In this document: piece by piece, positions 53,965 to 64,000 of the stretch
Layout: every line of letters begins with the position of its first letter
Numbering within the stretch: the stretch's first letter is position 1
Assembly (NCBI GenBank): GCA_905182995.1
Contig: CAJJDP010000039.1
Location: forward strand, 443,722 to 507,721
Reading direction: 5' to 3'
Source of the DNA: Paramecium octaurelia
Taxonomy: Eukaryota > Ciliophora > Oligohymenophorea > Peniculida > Parameciidae
DNA length: 64,000 bases
Notes under the pieces: model-generated
The model's database searches: none
The model's input: the letters and a program-made list of their open reading frames with translations, nothing else
Told to the model about the DNA's origin: nothing
Program-made: the position numbers and the translations under genes

Positions 53965-54518
53965 TCAATCACTAAGAGCTACGATTACAGGAACCTTTGG
54001 ATCAAATCTATCTTTCCCTTTCAAGTCTTTTAGTTCAATTACAAAAACATATCCAACCGTATTACCCTGAGCTTTATGGATTAGTTCATTTGCTGCTACT
54101 GCTGTTCCTCCGGTTGCTAATCTTAACCAAATTATATACCTAATAAATCGTCACAAATTAAAATTTTAGATCCTGGCTCAAAAGCATCTGCTTGTATTTC
54201 AATTATATCACTGCCATACTCTAATTTATATTCTAAAGAAATCTTTTCTCCTGGCAATTTGTTCTTCTTACGAATTGGAATGAAACCTTTGTTCAACCTC
54301 TATGATAACAATATCCCAAATAGAAATCCTCTTGATTCCAATCCTGCAATATAATCAAATTCAAAGTTGATTTTTCCAGCAAAATAATCTATAACCTTAT
54401 TTAAGGCCTCGATGTTTTTTAATAAGGGACAGATGTCTCTAAAATTTATTCCAGGTTTAGGATAATTTGGGATAGATCGGACTATTTTATCAACCAATTA
54501 TGAAATTTCTAATTCCAT
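53965..54518 (-). CDS. APRT: Adenine phosphoribosyltransferase
   Basis: Two exons; intron 54117-54139 (23 nt, ends TAG); 176 residues, the family length. It reads [55 protein letters not shown], and the PRPP-binding loop [14 protein letters not shown]. It makes AMP from adenine and PRPP, which is purine salvage and essential in ciliates because they cannot synthesise purines. The start at [16 protein letters not shown] matches family N-termini. The + strand beyond it is spacer. Confidence 0.95.
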
Positions 54519-55430
54519 TGAAATAATTTATGAGTAAAAATGTTATTAAATGGAGTTATATAATACCAATCATGTGATGTTTACTGATGAATTCAACAAA
54601 GAAGAACATTATAATTGCACATTTTTGATAATATTATTTATTATTTCAATAATAATAATGCATATTATTGCTTATTATCAATATCATATTGTTATAGTAT
54701 AATTTAGTTATTATAATTTTAAGAAAATGCATCATTTATTTGTAATAGAAAAGTATGGATTTGATTTGTCCATATACAACTCGTTAATGGATAAATAAAA
54801 TAGGGTTATTGTGATATTTAGATGTTGATAAATCAATTTGAATGATTTTATTTATTGAAATTAGGTAAAAATTATCTTTAAAGTTTGATTAATATCTGGA
54901 TCGACCTAATTTTCAATTAAAAGGTAATGCCTATTATAATAATTGAAATGCGCTCAGAAATAATTTGAGAGTACGAACCTAAGCAGTATAAAGAAACAAG
55001 TTGTAATCATGAAACAAAGCAAAAAATTTCTCTCGTAAAATTAAATATCTTCTAATCATTAAGTGTAAACCTTTATCTACTAATAATTAGTTAAATTGAT
55101 AATTGACTTAACATTTAAAATAAAATAAATTAGAATCCTCATAGGTGAATGTTTAAGAACCAAGTCTATATTCAAATATTTAGTTTATATATGAAAGGAT
55201 GGATAAGATTAATTATTATTTGTTTTTTATGGTAATGTATTCAGATTATAGAATTCCTATTTAAATATGATAATTGATTTAAATTTAATATACTTAGCAA
55301 TATAAATATTAATAATATATTGATATGAAAAGAAAAAATTAATCTTTAAAATCGCATATAAATTTGACCATTATCATTTAATTTCACATCTCTTTTTATG
55401 CTATCTTTTATTTCCAAAGTCATTAATAAT
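54519..55430. other. AT-rich intergenic region
   Basis: Upstream of APRT; rich in A/T tracts and alternating ATTATTAT runs around 54625-54720. No coding or RNA feature recognised. Confidence 0.4.
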
Positions 55431-56110
55431 GAACTTAGAACATGATTAATTCAATTATCCAAAATAACCCAATTGACCATTCATTGTAATATGGTTTGTT
55501 TTAATAAAATTTCAAGATTAAAGGATGTGAATCCTTCTTTAATAACTGGATTATTCGTATTTTATACAGATGAAACCATTAACTTAGCACAATTCGAATT
55601 CACCTATTCATTAGTTAGACTAATAACTACACTAGAAATTTACTGGAAGTCAACTTTTCATGTAAGATTAATTTGCAGATATATATTTCTGTTAGATTCT
55701 TTACATTCAATATCAATAAAATCATTGCAACAAAGTTTGAAGATATATTCCAAACTGAGATGTTAAAATGGATTCAAAATACCAATGGTTCCATGAAATA
55801 AGTTTTTCCAAATCACCTTTAGATCTGGATTGGTTAATTAATTTAATGGCAATTTTCTAAGCTTCAAAGTTGAAGCATAAGACTCACAATCTTCATTAAG
55901 AATTTAATTAAATTGTCCATCTATTAAAATCTAAGATTATAATTCTAAACTTATTAAGAAATCTTTCTTTACAATTTAAATGTTTAACAAACAACTATCC
56001 TATAAATTGTATATTTCATTGATGTTCTCATTATTGCAAATTGACATTGCTAAATCACAGTTCTTTATCTTATTGATATTACTTTATTGATCATGAGTGC
56101 CAGATCGCCC
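55431..56110 (+). pseudogene. Degraded coding remnant, unknown family
   Basis: Frames with protein-like composition follow one another without a usable intron: FYTDETINLAQFEFTYSLVR and LITTLEIYWKSTFH from about 55545, a continuation containing TKFEDIFQTEMLKWIQNTNG near 55700-55790, and then FFQITFRSGLVNQFNGNFLS with KVEAQDSQSSLRIQL near 55810-55910, ending at a TGA near 56090. No intron of normal size connects them, so it is best read as a broken gene with at least two frame interruptions. I do not recognise the product; a final hydrophobic stretch (FFILLILLY) suggests a membrane anchor. Confidence 0.35.
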
Positions 56111-56432
56111 ATGATTTTGATTTGCCTATCTTGTTTACACTTTTTCAATTTGGATTGATCACTAATCTTTTCCTCTTTCATATATTAAACACAACTATTT
56201 AAGACTGATCATTTCTTTTATTAATTAAATGGTAATACTTCAATCTCAAGATTTCTGATGCAAAATATTCGATGATTTAGCATAGATATAATTGTATTTA
56301 GACTTCTTCTAAAATGAGTTTCGAATGCATTCATTTTATAAATATTATAAATTTATTTTTATATTAAAAAGCGACATTTGATAAATAACCAATAAAATAT
56401 AAACTTCAAAGTACAAAATCTTTAATATAATT

Positions 56433-58238
56433 TCAATGATTAGGCAATTACTGCTGAATTAGTTTTATTAAGTTTTCCTAATGACTCTTATCAATCTTAT
56501 TTTTCTCTATGAATTGTGAGGCTAATTTTTCAGCAGTATCATTTTAATTTACGACAATTCTCTCTTTTTTGTTGTTATCAATAATAACATCGATGAACAT
56601 TAATGGTTACTTATGACCCAACTCTTGTTCATAGATTTATTCTTCTAACTACTATCTCTTTTTGGAATTGCAGGTTCCTTACTTAATAATTGCTTAGCTC
56701 AATTATCTCTGAACTCTTCCTTTTATCATCCTTTCTATCGCCACATTGCTGTTTGCTGGTTTTGTCTAAACGACTGCAAGCTTACTTTTTAAAGTGTTGG
56801 GTATAAATAAAGGTGTGTTATTTTAGCCTTGATTGCCTTAATCATTTGATTTCTGTGGTTTGGATTAAAGGTATTTTGATTTCACTTGAGCATCATTTAT
56901 TTATGGATTAAAGGTACATTACTCTTAGTTGATTCTCTCTTATTCTTCGATTAATTTCTATTTCTTTTTGTTGTATATTTAGTCGTAATCATTTAGAGTG
57001 ATATTTTGATGTTGAATTTCTGAAGCTACTCTTTTTCGATGTTGAATTGCCAACACTTAAGTTTATTTATTAGTCTTAAAAGATGTGTTTACATCCTATT
57101 GTAAGTCTCTATTTTTCTTATATGCCAAATGATTCACATTTAATATGCTATATTTCTATAGTAATAGATCTGGGTTGTAGACTCTTAAGTTTCCATTGAT
57201 AAACTGTGTTATTCCATTGTTATATTGAATAGGGAACTTAATTTTGTATTAATTTTCATAATTTGGAATCTATTCAATTTCGTTATGATAACCTTATACG
57301 CATAATAAAAAACACAGTAAATTCCTAGACAGTATCAAATCAAAATCAGTAGGACATTGTAAATGTTGAAATATCTCAAATTATAAAGGTTTATTCTCCA
57401 AAGGAACAAATCCCAAATTATCCAAAATTTAACACAATTCATTTAGTGTAATCAAACACAAATCGCTTTCAATTTAAAATTAAAAGGTAAATTATTGGTT
57501 GTATTTTAAATCATCCAAAGTATCACACCTTGCCAAAGTCAACACCTTATAAAACTCTCTAACAAAATAATGTATAACTAATTTTTCATTGTGACTTCCT
57601 CTTAGAGATCCTAAAATTTAGTTGCTATCATTTTGTTATTTCAATTTCTTTGGCTAAAAGGCTTGATTATATAATCTATTGACTATTTCGTTTATTTTAG
57701 TTTGATCTATTCTCTCTTGATTTGGCTATTCTTGAACAATTGGATTTGAGACCTATAATTGAACACTTTACTTATTCTGACTAAGTCTCTCCCAGATGTT
57801 CTCTTTGTTGGATTTCCTCTTATTTCTTTATTTTGGGGATTGCTATGTCTACAAAGTCTCTGTCTAATCGTTGAAGTAGATTTTCTTGGGTGACATATAA
57901 CGAGGTTGTGACATATCTTGAGACCTCATTTCAATGCTCTTCTGACTAATTCTTGGTTTGAATGAACATTGTTCCAACTAATGCTATTCGTAGCTATTTC
58001 TTAATTGATTCCTTCTCTGTATTAATTCTTAATGTTCTTAATTTAATTTATTATGAAGATTTTGTTTTTGAGTCAAAATTCTTGGATTTAGTAAGTGGTT
58101 TTGATTTTATTCTTTTTCACGTAAAAAATTATTTTATTAGCTTATAGGATAAAACTAATCCTCATTATTATTGTCAGTGAGAAGCACGGACTTTTCGGTT
58201 AAGGGTGTGATTGGGCTATCACCTAATAATGATTTCAT
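56433..58238 (-). CDS. Hypothetical 601-residue Gln/Asn-rich protein
   Basis: Single exon from ATG at 58236-58238 to TGA at 56433-56435 with no internal TGA. It carries two short CSFKPRI/CTFNPQI motifs (around residues 95 and 390) followed by charged coiled regions, a pattern I have the impression is common in ciliate cytoskeletal proteins. The middle (VREFYKVLTLARCDTLDDL to FDLILSRNLLCFLL) looks like a folded helical domain. The C-terminus (PLMFIDVIIDNNKKERIVVN, DTAEKLASQFIEKNKID) resembles the conserved end found on several ciliary or basal-body proteins. A cytoskeletal role is only an inference. A shorter start at 57927-57929 is possible, but the upstream 103 codons are in frame and repeat the FKPRI motif. 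Confidence 0.7.
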
Positions 58239-58986
58239 TTATTAACAGAAAAAATATTATTAATAAATTATTTTAATTAAACAACTCAAATATGAAATCC
58301 ATCAATTCTGTTGATGATTTATAATGGATTCTTTTTCACTCTACTTAATCATTTTACAATATATTGCTTAATTACTCTATTCTGGGTTTAACAAAAACAT
58401 TATAATTAATACTTTTGGTGGAGAGATTATCTTTTTTGTTTATTGGTTTTTCTTTGGTTATCTAAAACTTTGAAGGTATTGGATTTGGATATAGTATGTA
58501 CTGAAAACTAGGACTACTATCATTCTGATACTGAGAGGTAAACCCGAATATGTGATCGAATCGAGTCTACAGAAGAAAGTTGTAAATTTATATTAATTAT
58601 TAACGAGATATGAAAATAATTTTGATTCGATTGCCAAGCCAGTCTACAGAGATCTGTTAAAGAAGCTAATAATAGTAATTTGTGGCATACTAATAAAATA
58701 ACAATAAATGCAGTTTATAAACTTAAGGTAAAAATGTGATATTTCTTCTACAAAGTAGGACACTAAAACTTCTAACCAACAGTTGTATTCTTTTTCCCAA
58801 ATTTTCTGTGATTACATTATTGTTTATTATCCCTAAATTTTTTATGGGAAATCGTTGTTATTTAATACTCACAAATGATTTGTCCAAAATTGCTGTTGAA
58901 TTATTATACCCTTGTGACTCAACCTTTTTGTTCCATTGAATTATCAATAAAGAATTATTCATTATAATTATAATATTAATTTAATA
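58239..58986. other. Intergenic region with possible coding relic
   Basis: Between divergently transcribed genes. On the + strand, 58500-58735 reads TRTTIILILRGKPEYVIESS followed by LLTRYENNFDSIAKPVYRDL with fairly normal composition, but no start, stop or intron frame could be built around it. It may be an old gene fragment. The promoters for both neighbours must lie here. Confidence 0.3.
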
Positions 58987-60534
58987 ATGGTAAAACTTTA
59001 AAACAAACCAAATAGGAAATCTAAAAAAGCTCTCCAACTCAAAAAACTTTCTGAATAAGTACCTTAATAAAAATATTAATAATATTAATAAGAAGAACTA
59101 TTGTTATTTGAAAATGATAATTAAAATGAAAGTGAATAATCTGTCAAATAAGAGTAATCGAATTTCAAAAAAGAAGAAGAAGATCACATTGATCAGCCTC
59201 TGGATCAAGAAGTAGATTCAGCTTAATGGGCAGATGAATTTGATGAAAAAATATAAGTGGATTTGAGTAAATAGACAAAATTGAGAAAACTTATTAAAAA
59301 TGGACAAAATCTAGTTACAGGAAAGGAATATTAAAAAAAATTAAGAGAATTTTATAAAAACTCACAATAGAATAATGAATTCTTAAGTTGGGCCTAATCT
59401 AAATAGCGAATTAAATAAGAAAAAGAAAAATCTGATCAAGCCTAATTGAACATCAATTTAAAAGAATTATTGTCCCAAAACATCTAAAATCAATCAACCA
59501 AAAGCAGTTTGCTTCCAAATAGAATTATTTAGATTGAATAAGCAGGAATTGTAAAAGCAAAAATAAACACAGTTATTTAATCAATTAGTTTTCATAAGAA
59601 ATTACCAATATTTGCAGAAGGAGGGTTTGATAAATTGATAAGGATTTATTAATTCAATCCAAACAAATAGATTCAAGTAAAATAGTTTTTCAATAATCTA
59701 GCTTATCAAATCTATAGGATTAGAGAAGTTTCCAATATGTAAATTATAATTCATGAATGAAAACAATAAGATAATAGTAGCATCTCCATTCAAAACATTT
59801 TTGATTGAAGTTGACATCAATACTTAAAAGTATAAGAGAATATAATCTACTTTATTTGCTAAGCATTTTAATCAATCTGGGAAATATAATAGACAAATAG
59901 AATTTGCAATTAGTGAAGATGACAAATACATAGCACTATTTAATGAATCTGGTTACATCCACATTTTAAGTGGAGATAGTAAAATTCTTTTGAATGAATT
60001 CAAATAGAATGAGGCATGCAAGGCTGTTACATTTGCTGATGAATTTCTAATATCAGCAGGTCAGGGTGGTAAGATCTACTAATGGTCTTTGCAAAAATAA
60101 TAAATATATAATGTCTTTCATAATCCAGGAGGATTTGAAGTGAATTGCTTAGATTTTAAACTAGATCTATTGGCAGTCGGCAGTAGAACTGGTATTGTGA
60201 ATATCTTTAAATTAAATTCTGCTACAAAACAATTCACCAAAGATCCAATTAAGGAAATATAGAATTTAACCACAAGTGTAAATGAAGTTTAATTTAATAA
60301 ATTTTGTGAAATCTTATTTATAAGCTCAAAATGGAAGGATTCAGCTTTAAAATTAGTTCATGTAGATACTTTAACAGTATTTGAAAATTGGCCAACTGCC
60401 ACCACATGCCTGAAAGTAAATATTCAAATAATAATTAGAAAATCTCAGCTATAGGAATAAGCAATGATTCCAGATTCTTGGTGATAGGAAATGAAGATGG
60501 AGAATTGAGAGCTTTTCGTTTGCTACATTATTGA
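58987..60534 (+). CDS. UTP18: U3 snoRNP / SSU processome WD40 protein UTP18
   Basis: Three exons; introns 59677-59701 (25 nt) and 60416-60438 (23 nt); 499 residues. A charged N-terminus rich in Gln leads to AQWADEFDE, LRKLIKNGQNLVTGKEYQKK and FLSWAQ, which is the UTP18 pre-propeller signature. WD-like blades follow: FHKKLPIFAEGGFDKLIRIY, KIIVASPFKTFLIEV, DDKYIALFNESGYIHILSGD, LISAGQGGKIYQWSL and LLAVGSRTGIVNIFKLNS, with the last blade ending GNEDGELRAFRLLHY. UTP18 is part of the UTPB complex that processes 18S pre-rRNA in the nucleolus. Removing the first intron restores IKSIGLEKFPICKLQFMNEN, matching the family. Confidence 0.85.
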
Positions 60535-60629
60535 TATTATTGTATATTAAGAACCATTAATTGAATAAAATGATATTTAAAAATGTTTAATTTAAAAATT
60601 AATATGTTTGGTATAATTACATATACTGA

Positions 60630-62002
60630 TCATGCTCTTTAATCTGTTGTTAAGAATTTTGCATACAATAAAGTATCCTTTTAAATATCCATGGTGACCA
60701 TAGCATATATTATACCAATCAAGACTATAACAAAGAAAACTCCAAACCAAACATAAATTTGATAAGTAGTTGCATCCATGACATATCCAGAAGAGTTAGT
60801 TTACTAATAAAAGTAATTTAGAATATCATACAGTAACTTAATTTAACATTCTTGTTCTTGTCTCCATTAAAATTCTTTAAACTTTTGCTGATTCCTTAGT
60901 AGTTGTTAATTGAGGATTCTTTTCTTCTTCAACTAAAATGAGACCGAATAGTTCTTCGTTTTCAAAAGTATTTCTTAAGTTTTTAGAGAGCTTAAAATAA
61001 TTTAATATTTTACTTTTTTATGAGCGATTCTCATCATATCATAGATCATCTCTATTTCTGGTTCTTTCATGAGTTTTTCTAGCTTTGCAATAGACTTATT
61101 TATAATTGACAACATGTTGGGTTAATTGGCTGATTAATTAATGGAATAAGATTACATTTTTTAAAGAGTGTAGATAATTTATTCATAGCACACACGTCTT
61201 TTAAGAACCCAATTATTTATTCTTCATTGTCTTAAGTAATTTCGATCATTTCATTTGTGTTGTATTTATAAATTTTCTTCTCATTTGGTGCATAATCAAA
61301 GGTTGTTCCGAAGAAATTGTCAACACATTTTTCTAAACTTGAATCCACTTTATATGATTTATCTTTGTTTGGTTCATAGAAATAAACTTCATTCTATATA
61401 ATAAGTTTATATTTTACATTTTTGCCTAAATAAAGAGTGATTGTCCATTATAAATAATTAATATCCAAGTTGTCCTCATTTTGATAGATTTTGAATCCCA
61501 AATTATTTTGGTTGTATATTTTTCTTGCTTTCTAAATTAAAGAATCATCTAAATTGGGATTCAAATGATTACCTTGTTGACCAAAAAGTGATTCCATAAG
61601 GGATTTTGGATCCTTGTCCATCACTTTAAAGCTCTAAGAGAATCCCTCAGTTATTCTCTGTTATTTTAATTCTTATCCTTAATACAATTTCTCGCTCTCA
61701 ATAAGAATCAAATAGTTCATATCCGTTGGCGATAAGATATTGCCTTTGCCAAATGTTCTAATTGACGTAGAAATATATACTTTATCAATTGTTCAAAGAC
61801 CTTTTGTTAGTCAGCAGAAATGTGTTCGACTAATCCAATATTGTATTTGATCAATTAAGCAATTTGTTTTTGATTAAGGCCTTCCAATTCATTTACATTG
61901 TTGTTATTGAATGGGTATATATAAGCATGTGATGCCAATGCAGATGCAACTAAGAAATATCAAAATTTTGATACCACAAACGACGAAAAGAAGAGCTTTC
62001 AT
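60630..62002 (-). CDS. ATP6AP2 (prorenin receptor)-like V-ATPase accessory protein
   Basis: Six exons; introns 60804-60831, 60991-61013, 61130-61155, 61758-61780 and 61950-61977; 414 residues. A signal peptide (MKALLFVVFASALASHAY) starts a type I membrane protein with a soluble alpha/beta domain (LSPTDMNYLILIESEKLYQG, IYNQNNLGFKIYQNEDNLD), a helical stalk (INKSIAKLEKLMKEPEIE), and one TM helix, VWFGVFFVIVLIGIIYAMV, close to the end. The short tail MDIQKDTLLYAKFLTTDQ resembles NMDPGYDSIIYRMTNQ of ATP6AP2. ATP6AP2 joins the V-ATPase proton pump of acidic compartments, so a role at food vacuoles or acidosomes is plausible. The match outside the C-terminus is weak, hence the moderate confidence. 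One intron ends in AAG. Confidence 0.55.
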
Positions 62003-62112
62003 AATTTTATTTAATAAAATTTATGAATGATTGCTATTATTGTTATTTATAAGCTTTTTTTTGAATTGTTAATTCCTAATTTATATATTTATAAATTTAT
62101 CTGTTAACTCCA

Positions 62113-62843
62113 ATGAGTTACGATATATCCCAATAGTTCATCGAATTTCGTAAGCAAATTATGAACAAAACCTTGGCTACTCCAGCAACCAATAACAGCA
62201 AAATACAAACGATATCAACACCATCAAAGAAACAAGAATTTTCAGTTGACATCCTCAAATCGTCGATCTGCAAAAACGCCAAACGTCTCAAAGTTAAATC
62301 TGCAATATCAAGTATGAACATCATCATTTACTCTCAGATATTCCTTTGAGTCCCAATAAACAAAAAGCGTAATCGCCAATCAAGAAATAGCCTTTCAAAA
62401 GCCCGCAAAGATTGAATCAGAATTAACCAATCAGGAGTCCAAACAAATAACTATACAGCAGCACATCCAAAAGTTAGCAGTCTTAATTGAACACTTTTCA
62501 ATTGCCACAATCCTCTAGATAATCAGATTATGTCGATCAATAAAGTTAAATCAAGTTGTACTCTTCCAAATACCAGAAAATTATGAATGAAGAACAAGGA
62601 CTCTATTACAGCCAATTGCAAACTAAATTAGATCAACTTTCGTAGATTATTGGCAATTAAGATGATCGACAAAGAAACCTACTTGAAATCGATAACATGA
62701 TTAATCAATCCAAACAGATCAATGCAAAATCTAGGGTCTAAAAACATGTCGATAGTTTGCAATTTGAAAGCAAGGCATTACAAAGCGATCTAAACACTAT
62801 TAAAAATAAAATATCAAGATTTTCTGATTTTACTGATAATTGA
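62113..62843 (+). CDS. Basic protein with C-terminal coiled coil
   Basis: ATG 62113, intron 62312-62337 (26 nt, ends CAG), TGA 62841-62843, 234 residues. The N-terminal 130 residues are basic and Ser/Pro/Gln-rich with S-P motifs (PLSPNKQKAQSPIKKQ, KSPQRLNQN, RSPNKQ) that look like CDK or MAPK phosphorylation sites. The C-terminus is a coiled coil (YYSQLQTKLDQLSQIIGNQD and LQFESKALQSDLNTIKNKIS). The family is not recognised. It is divergent from the ATP6AP2-like gene (110 bp between starts) and tail-to-tail with the S11 peptidase-like gene (20 bp between stops). Confidence 0.65.
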
Positions 62844-62863
62844 TATATAAGTTATATATGAGA

Positions 62864-63800
62864 TCATTGAATTTAAGATAAACACCATTATACTAGTTGC
62901 ATAGTTTCAGACCATCGATCTTCTTGATTTCGACAACCCAAAATTACTATTGTAAATGATCTGTTATTTGACTGATAATAACTAGCCAAACAAGGACCCG
63001 CTACTGAAGTATTACCAGTTTTAATTCCTCGAAAACCCTAATAAAGCAATTTGTTTGTGTTTTCCCACATAACATCCCTTGTAAATCCTTTAAAATTATT
63101 TATTTACAATGATACCTTCTTCATCTTAAATAGTACAGAAATGAATCTTTGTATTTACAACCTTTCTAAAGAATTCATCTTTTAATAATTAATTGCAAAG
63201 TTTGGCGACATCACTCGCTGAAGATAAATTATTTTTATTGTTTAACCCGTGTGGGTTTGCATAAGTAGTTTGAGACATTCTTAATTCTCTTGCTTTGTTA
63301 TTCATTTCCTGAATAAAATATATGATTGGATTATTTCCTTTAATTTTATTTTAATACATAGCATAAATTCCAAAATTTTCAGCGAATGTCATAGCTGCAT
63401 CGTTGCCTGATGGTAACATTAATCCATAAAATAAATCATCAATTGATAGTACGTCTCCTTTGAGTAAATTAGCAGTCGTGCCACCTACTAAACTTGCTTA
63501 TAAACTAACTTCAGCATATGTATTATTAGTTTAAACATTCATTGTCTTGCACATATTCAAAACAACATAGAATGTCATTATTTTTGTGATCGAAGCTATC
63601 TCCCTTCTTTAATTCTCATTGTAAGCATATATAACATCTCCAGAATTTGAATCTACTACAATCCAGGATTTAGCAGTCAATCTTGGAGCAAAACTTTTTT
63701 CATCTGTCCCAATCAAATAAACTGTCTTTATTTGTTACAACCTCTGGGATTATCTTTCCTCCTCTGATTTTGGCTTCCATCTTATATGATTCGAATTCAT
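62864..63800 (-). CDS. S11-family D-Ala-D-Ala carboxypeptidase-like protein (DacA/PBP5-type)
   Basis: Two exons; intron 63088-63115 (28 nt, ends AAG); 302 residues. All three penicillin-binding motifs of family S11 are intact: SxxK as ASITKIM (Ser70, Lys73), SGN at 131-133 in MLPSGNDAAMTFAENFG, and KTG at 251-253 in RGIKTGNTSVAGP. TTYANPHGL also fits the family. Bacterial members trim the terminal D-Ala from peptidoglycan stem peptides. A ciliate has no peptidoglycan of its own, so attack on prey cell walls or a new substrate is likely. No signal peptide is seen; the start (MNSNHIRWKPKSEEERQSQR) is polar. The C-terminal beta domain of PBP5 is absent. Its intron and ciliate codons show it belongs to this genome rather than a bacterial contaminant. 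Confidence 0.88.
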
Positions 63801-64000
63801 ATAATATAAAATATTTATACAGAATAAGATAAATATATTTTATAATTTTCACCAAACTCTTAAATTTTACCACATTACACTCCTCTATTTTATTTTACCA
63901 GTTCCAAAATAAGAAAGCAACTTCTTTGTTTGAAATTTTCCTATTTATAAAATTCAGAATTCTTTAAGTTATTCAGAAGGTAATTTATTTTTAGAATAAA
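63801..64000. other. Right-edge AT-rich sequence
   Basis: A minus-strand frame stays open from the window edge to 63797, overlapping the S11 start codon by a base or two, but the sequence is AT-rich and has no motif. It is more likely promoter or spacer than the end of another gene. Confidence 0.3.

Noticed and set aside
54600-54730. Alternating ATT-rich run as a telomere-associated or satellite repeat
   Set aside because: No regular unit or C4A2/C3A3-type repeat is present; it is ordinary AT-rich spacer.
58140-58235. A GC-richer patch that looked like a tRNA gene
   Set aside because: It does not fold into a cloverleaf and lies in frame with the 601-residue protein, encoding its N-terminus.
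61080-61160. Frame break in the ATP6AP2-like gene before MLSIINKS
   Set aside because: A 26-nt intron at 61130-61155 (GTAATC...ATCAG) restores the frame exactly.

Overview
The window looks like macronuclear chromosome sequence of a Paramecium (aurelia-type) ciliate. It is very AT-rich. TAA and TAG are read as glutamine throughout, and every convincing gene ends at TGA. Introns are tiny (about 20-35 nt, mostly GTA...TAG), genes are packed on both strands, and intergenic spacers are short. All protein calls below were made by hand translation with the ciliate code and removal of these introns, so the long proteins are largely invisible to a standard-code ORF search. I saw no rRNA or tRNA genes, transposons, CRISPR arrays or telomeric C4A2-type repeats.

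Left part (1-18160): three large multi-pass membrane proteins of one ciliate family, with a degenerate PAS-like segment and TmcB-like architecture. One is cut by the left edge and two are complete (about 1,680 and 1,670 residues). All lie on the + strand. A TPR gene sits between the second and third, and AT-rich spacers hold possible gene relics. The first two copies share patches of almost identical DNA, including an intron, which suggests gene conversion.

Middle part (18222-35071): a small secreted C39-like protein that seems to lack its catalytic residues, chaperonin CCT epsilon, an unknown acidic/basic protein, cytosolic aconitase, a GPR180/TMEM145-like 7TM protein, a MAK/RCK ciliary kinase, a DNase II with a large charged insertion, a type III-beta PI4-kinase and an ERK-type MAP kinase. 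The last two are almost head-to-tail.

After a 4 kb gene-poor stretch, 39075-52851 holds ribosomal protein S29, an LSm-like protein, an N-formylglutamate amidohydrolase-like enzyme, a small HTH protein, a coiled-coil protein, a 2,394-residue ubiquitin protease, a PH-domain pseudokinase and a dual-specificity phosphatase. Right part (53965-63800): APRT, a 601-residue unknown protein, UTP18, a prorenin-receptor/ATP6AP2-like protein, a coiled-coil protein and an intact bacterial-type S11 D-Ala-D-Ala carboxypeptidase-like protein.

There is no operon logic; the neighbours are mostly unrelated housekeeping and signalling genes. Themes that recur are membrane sensing (the tandem array), cilium and signalling kinases, and enzymes suited to digesting bacterial prey (DNase II, S11 peptidase, formylglutamate hydrolase, C39-like protein). 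The best leads are the gene-converted array, the DNase II insertion, the pseudokinase with its abrupt codon-usage step, the apparently inactive C39-like protein, and the frequency of introns ending in AAG rather than TAG.
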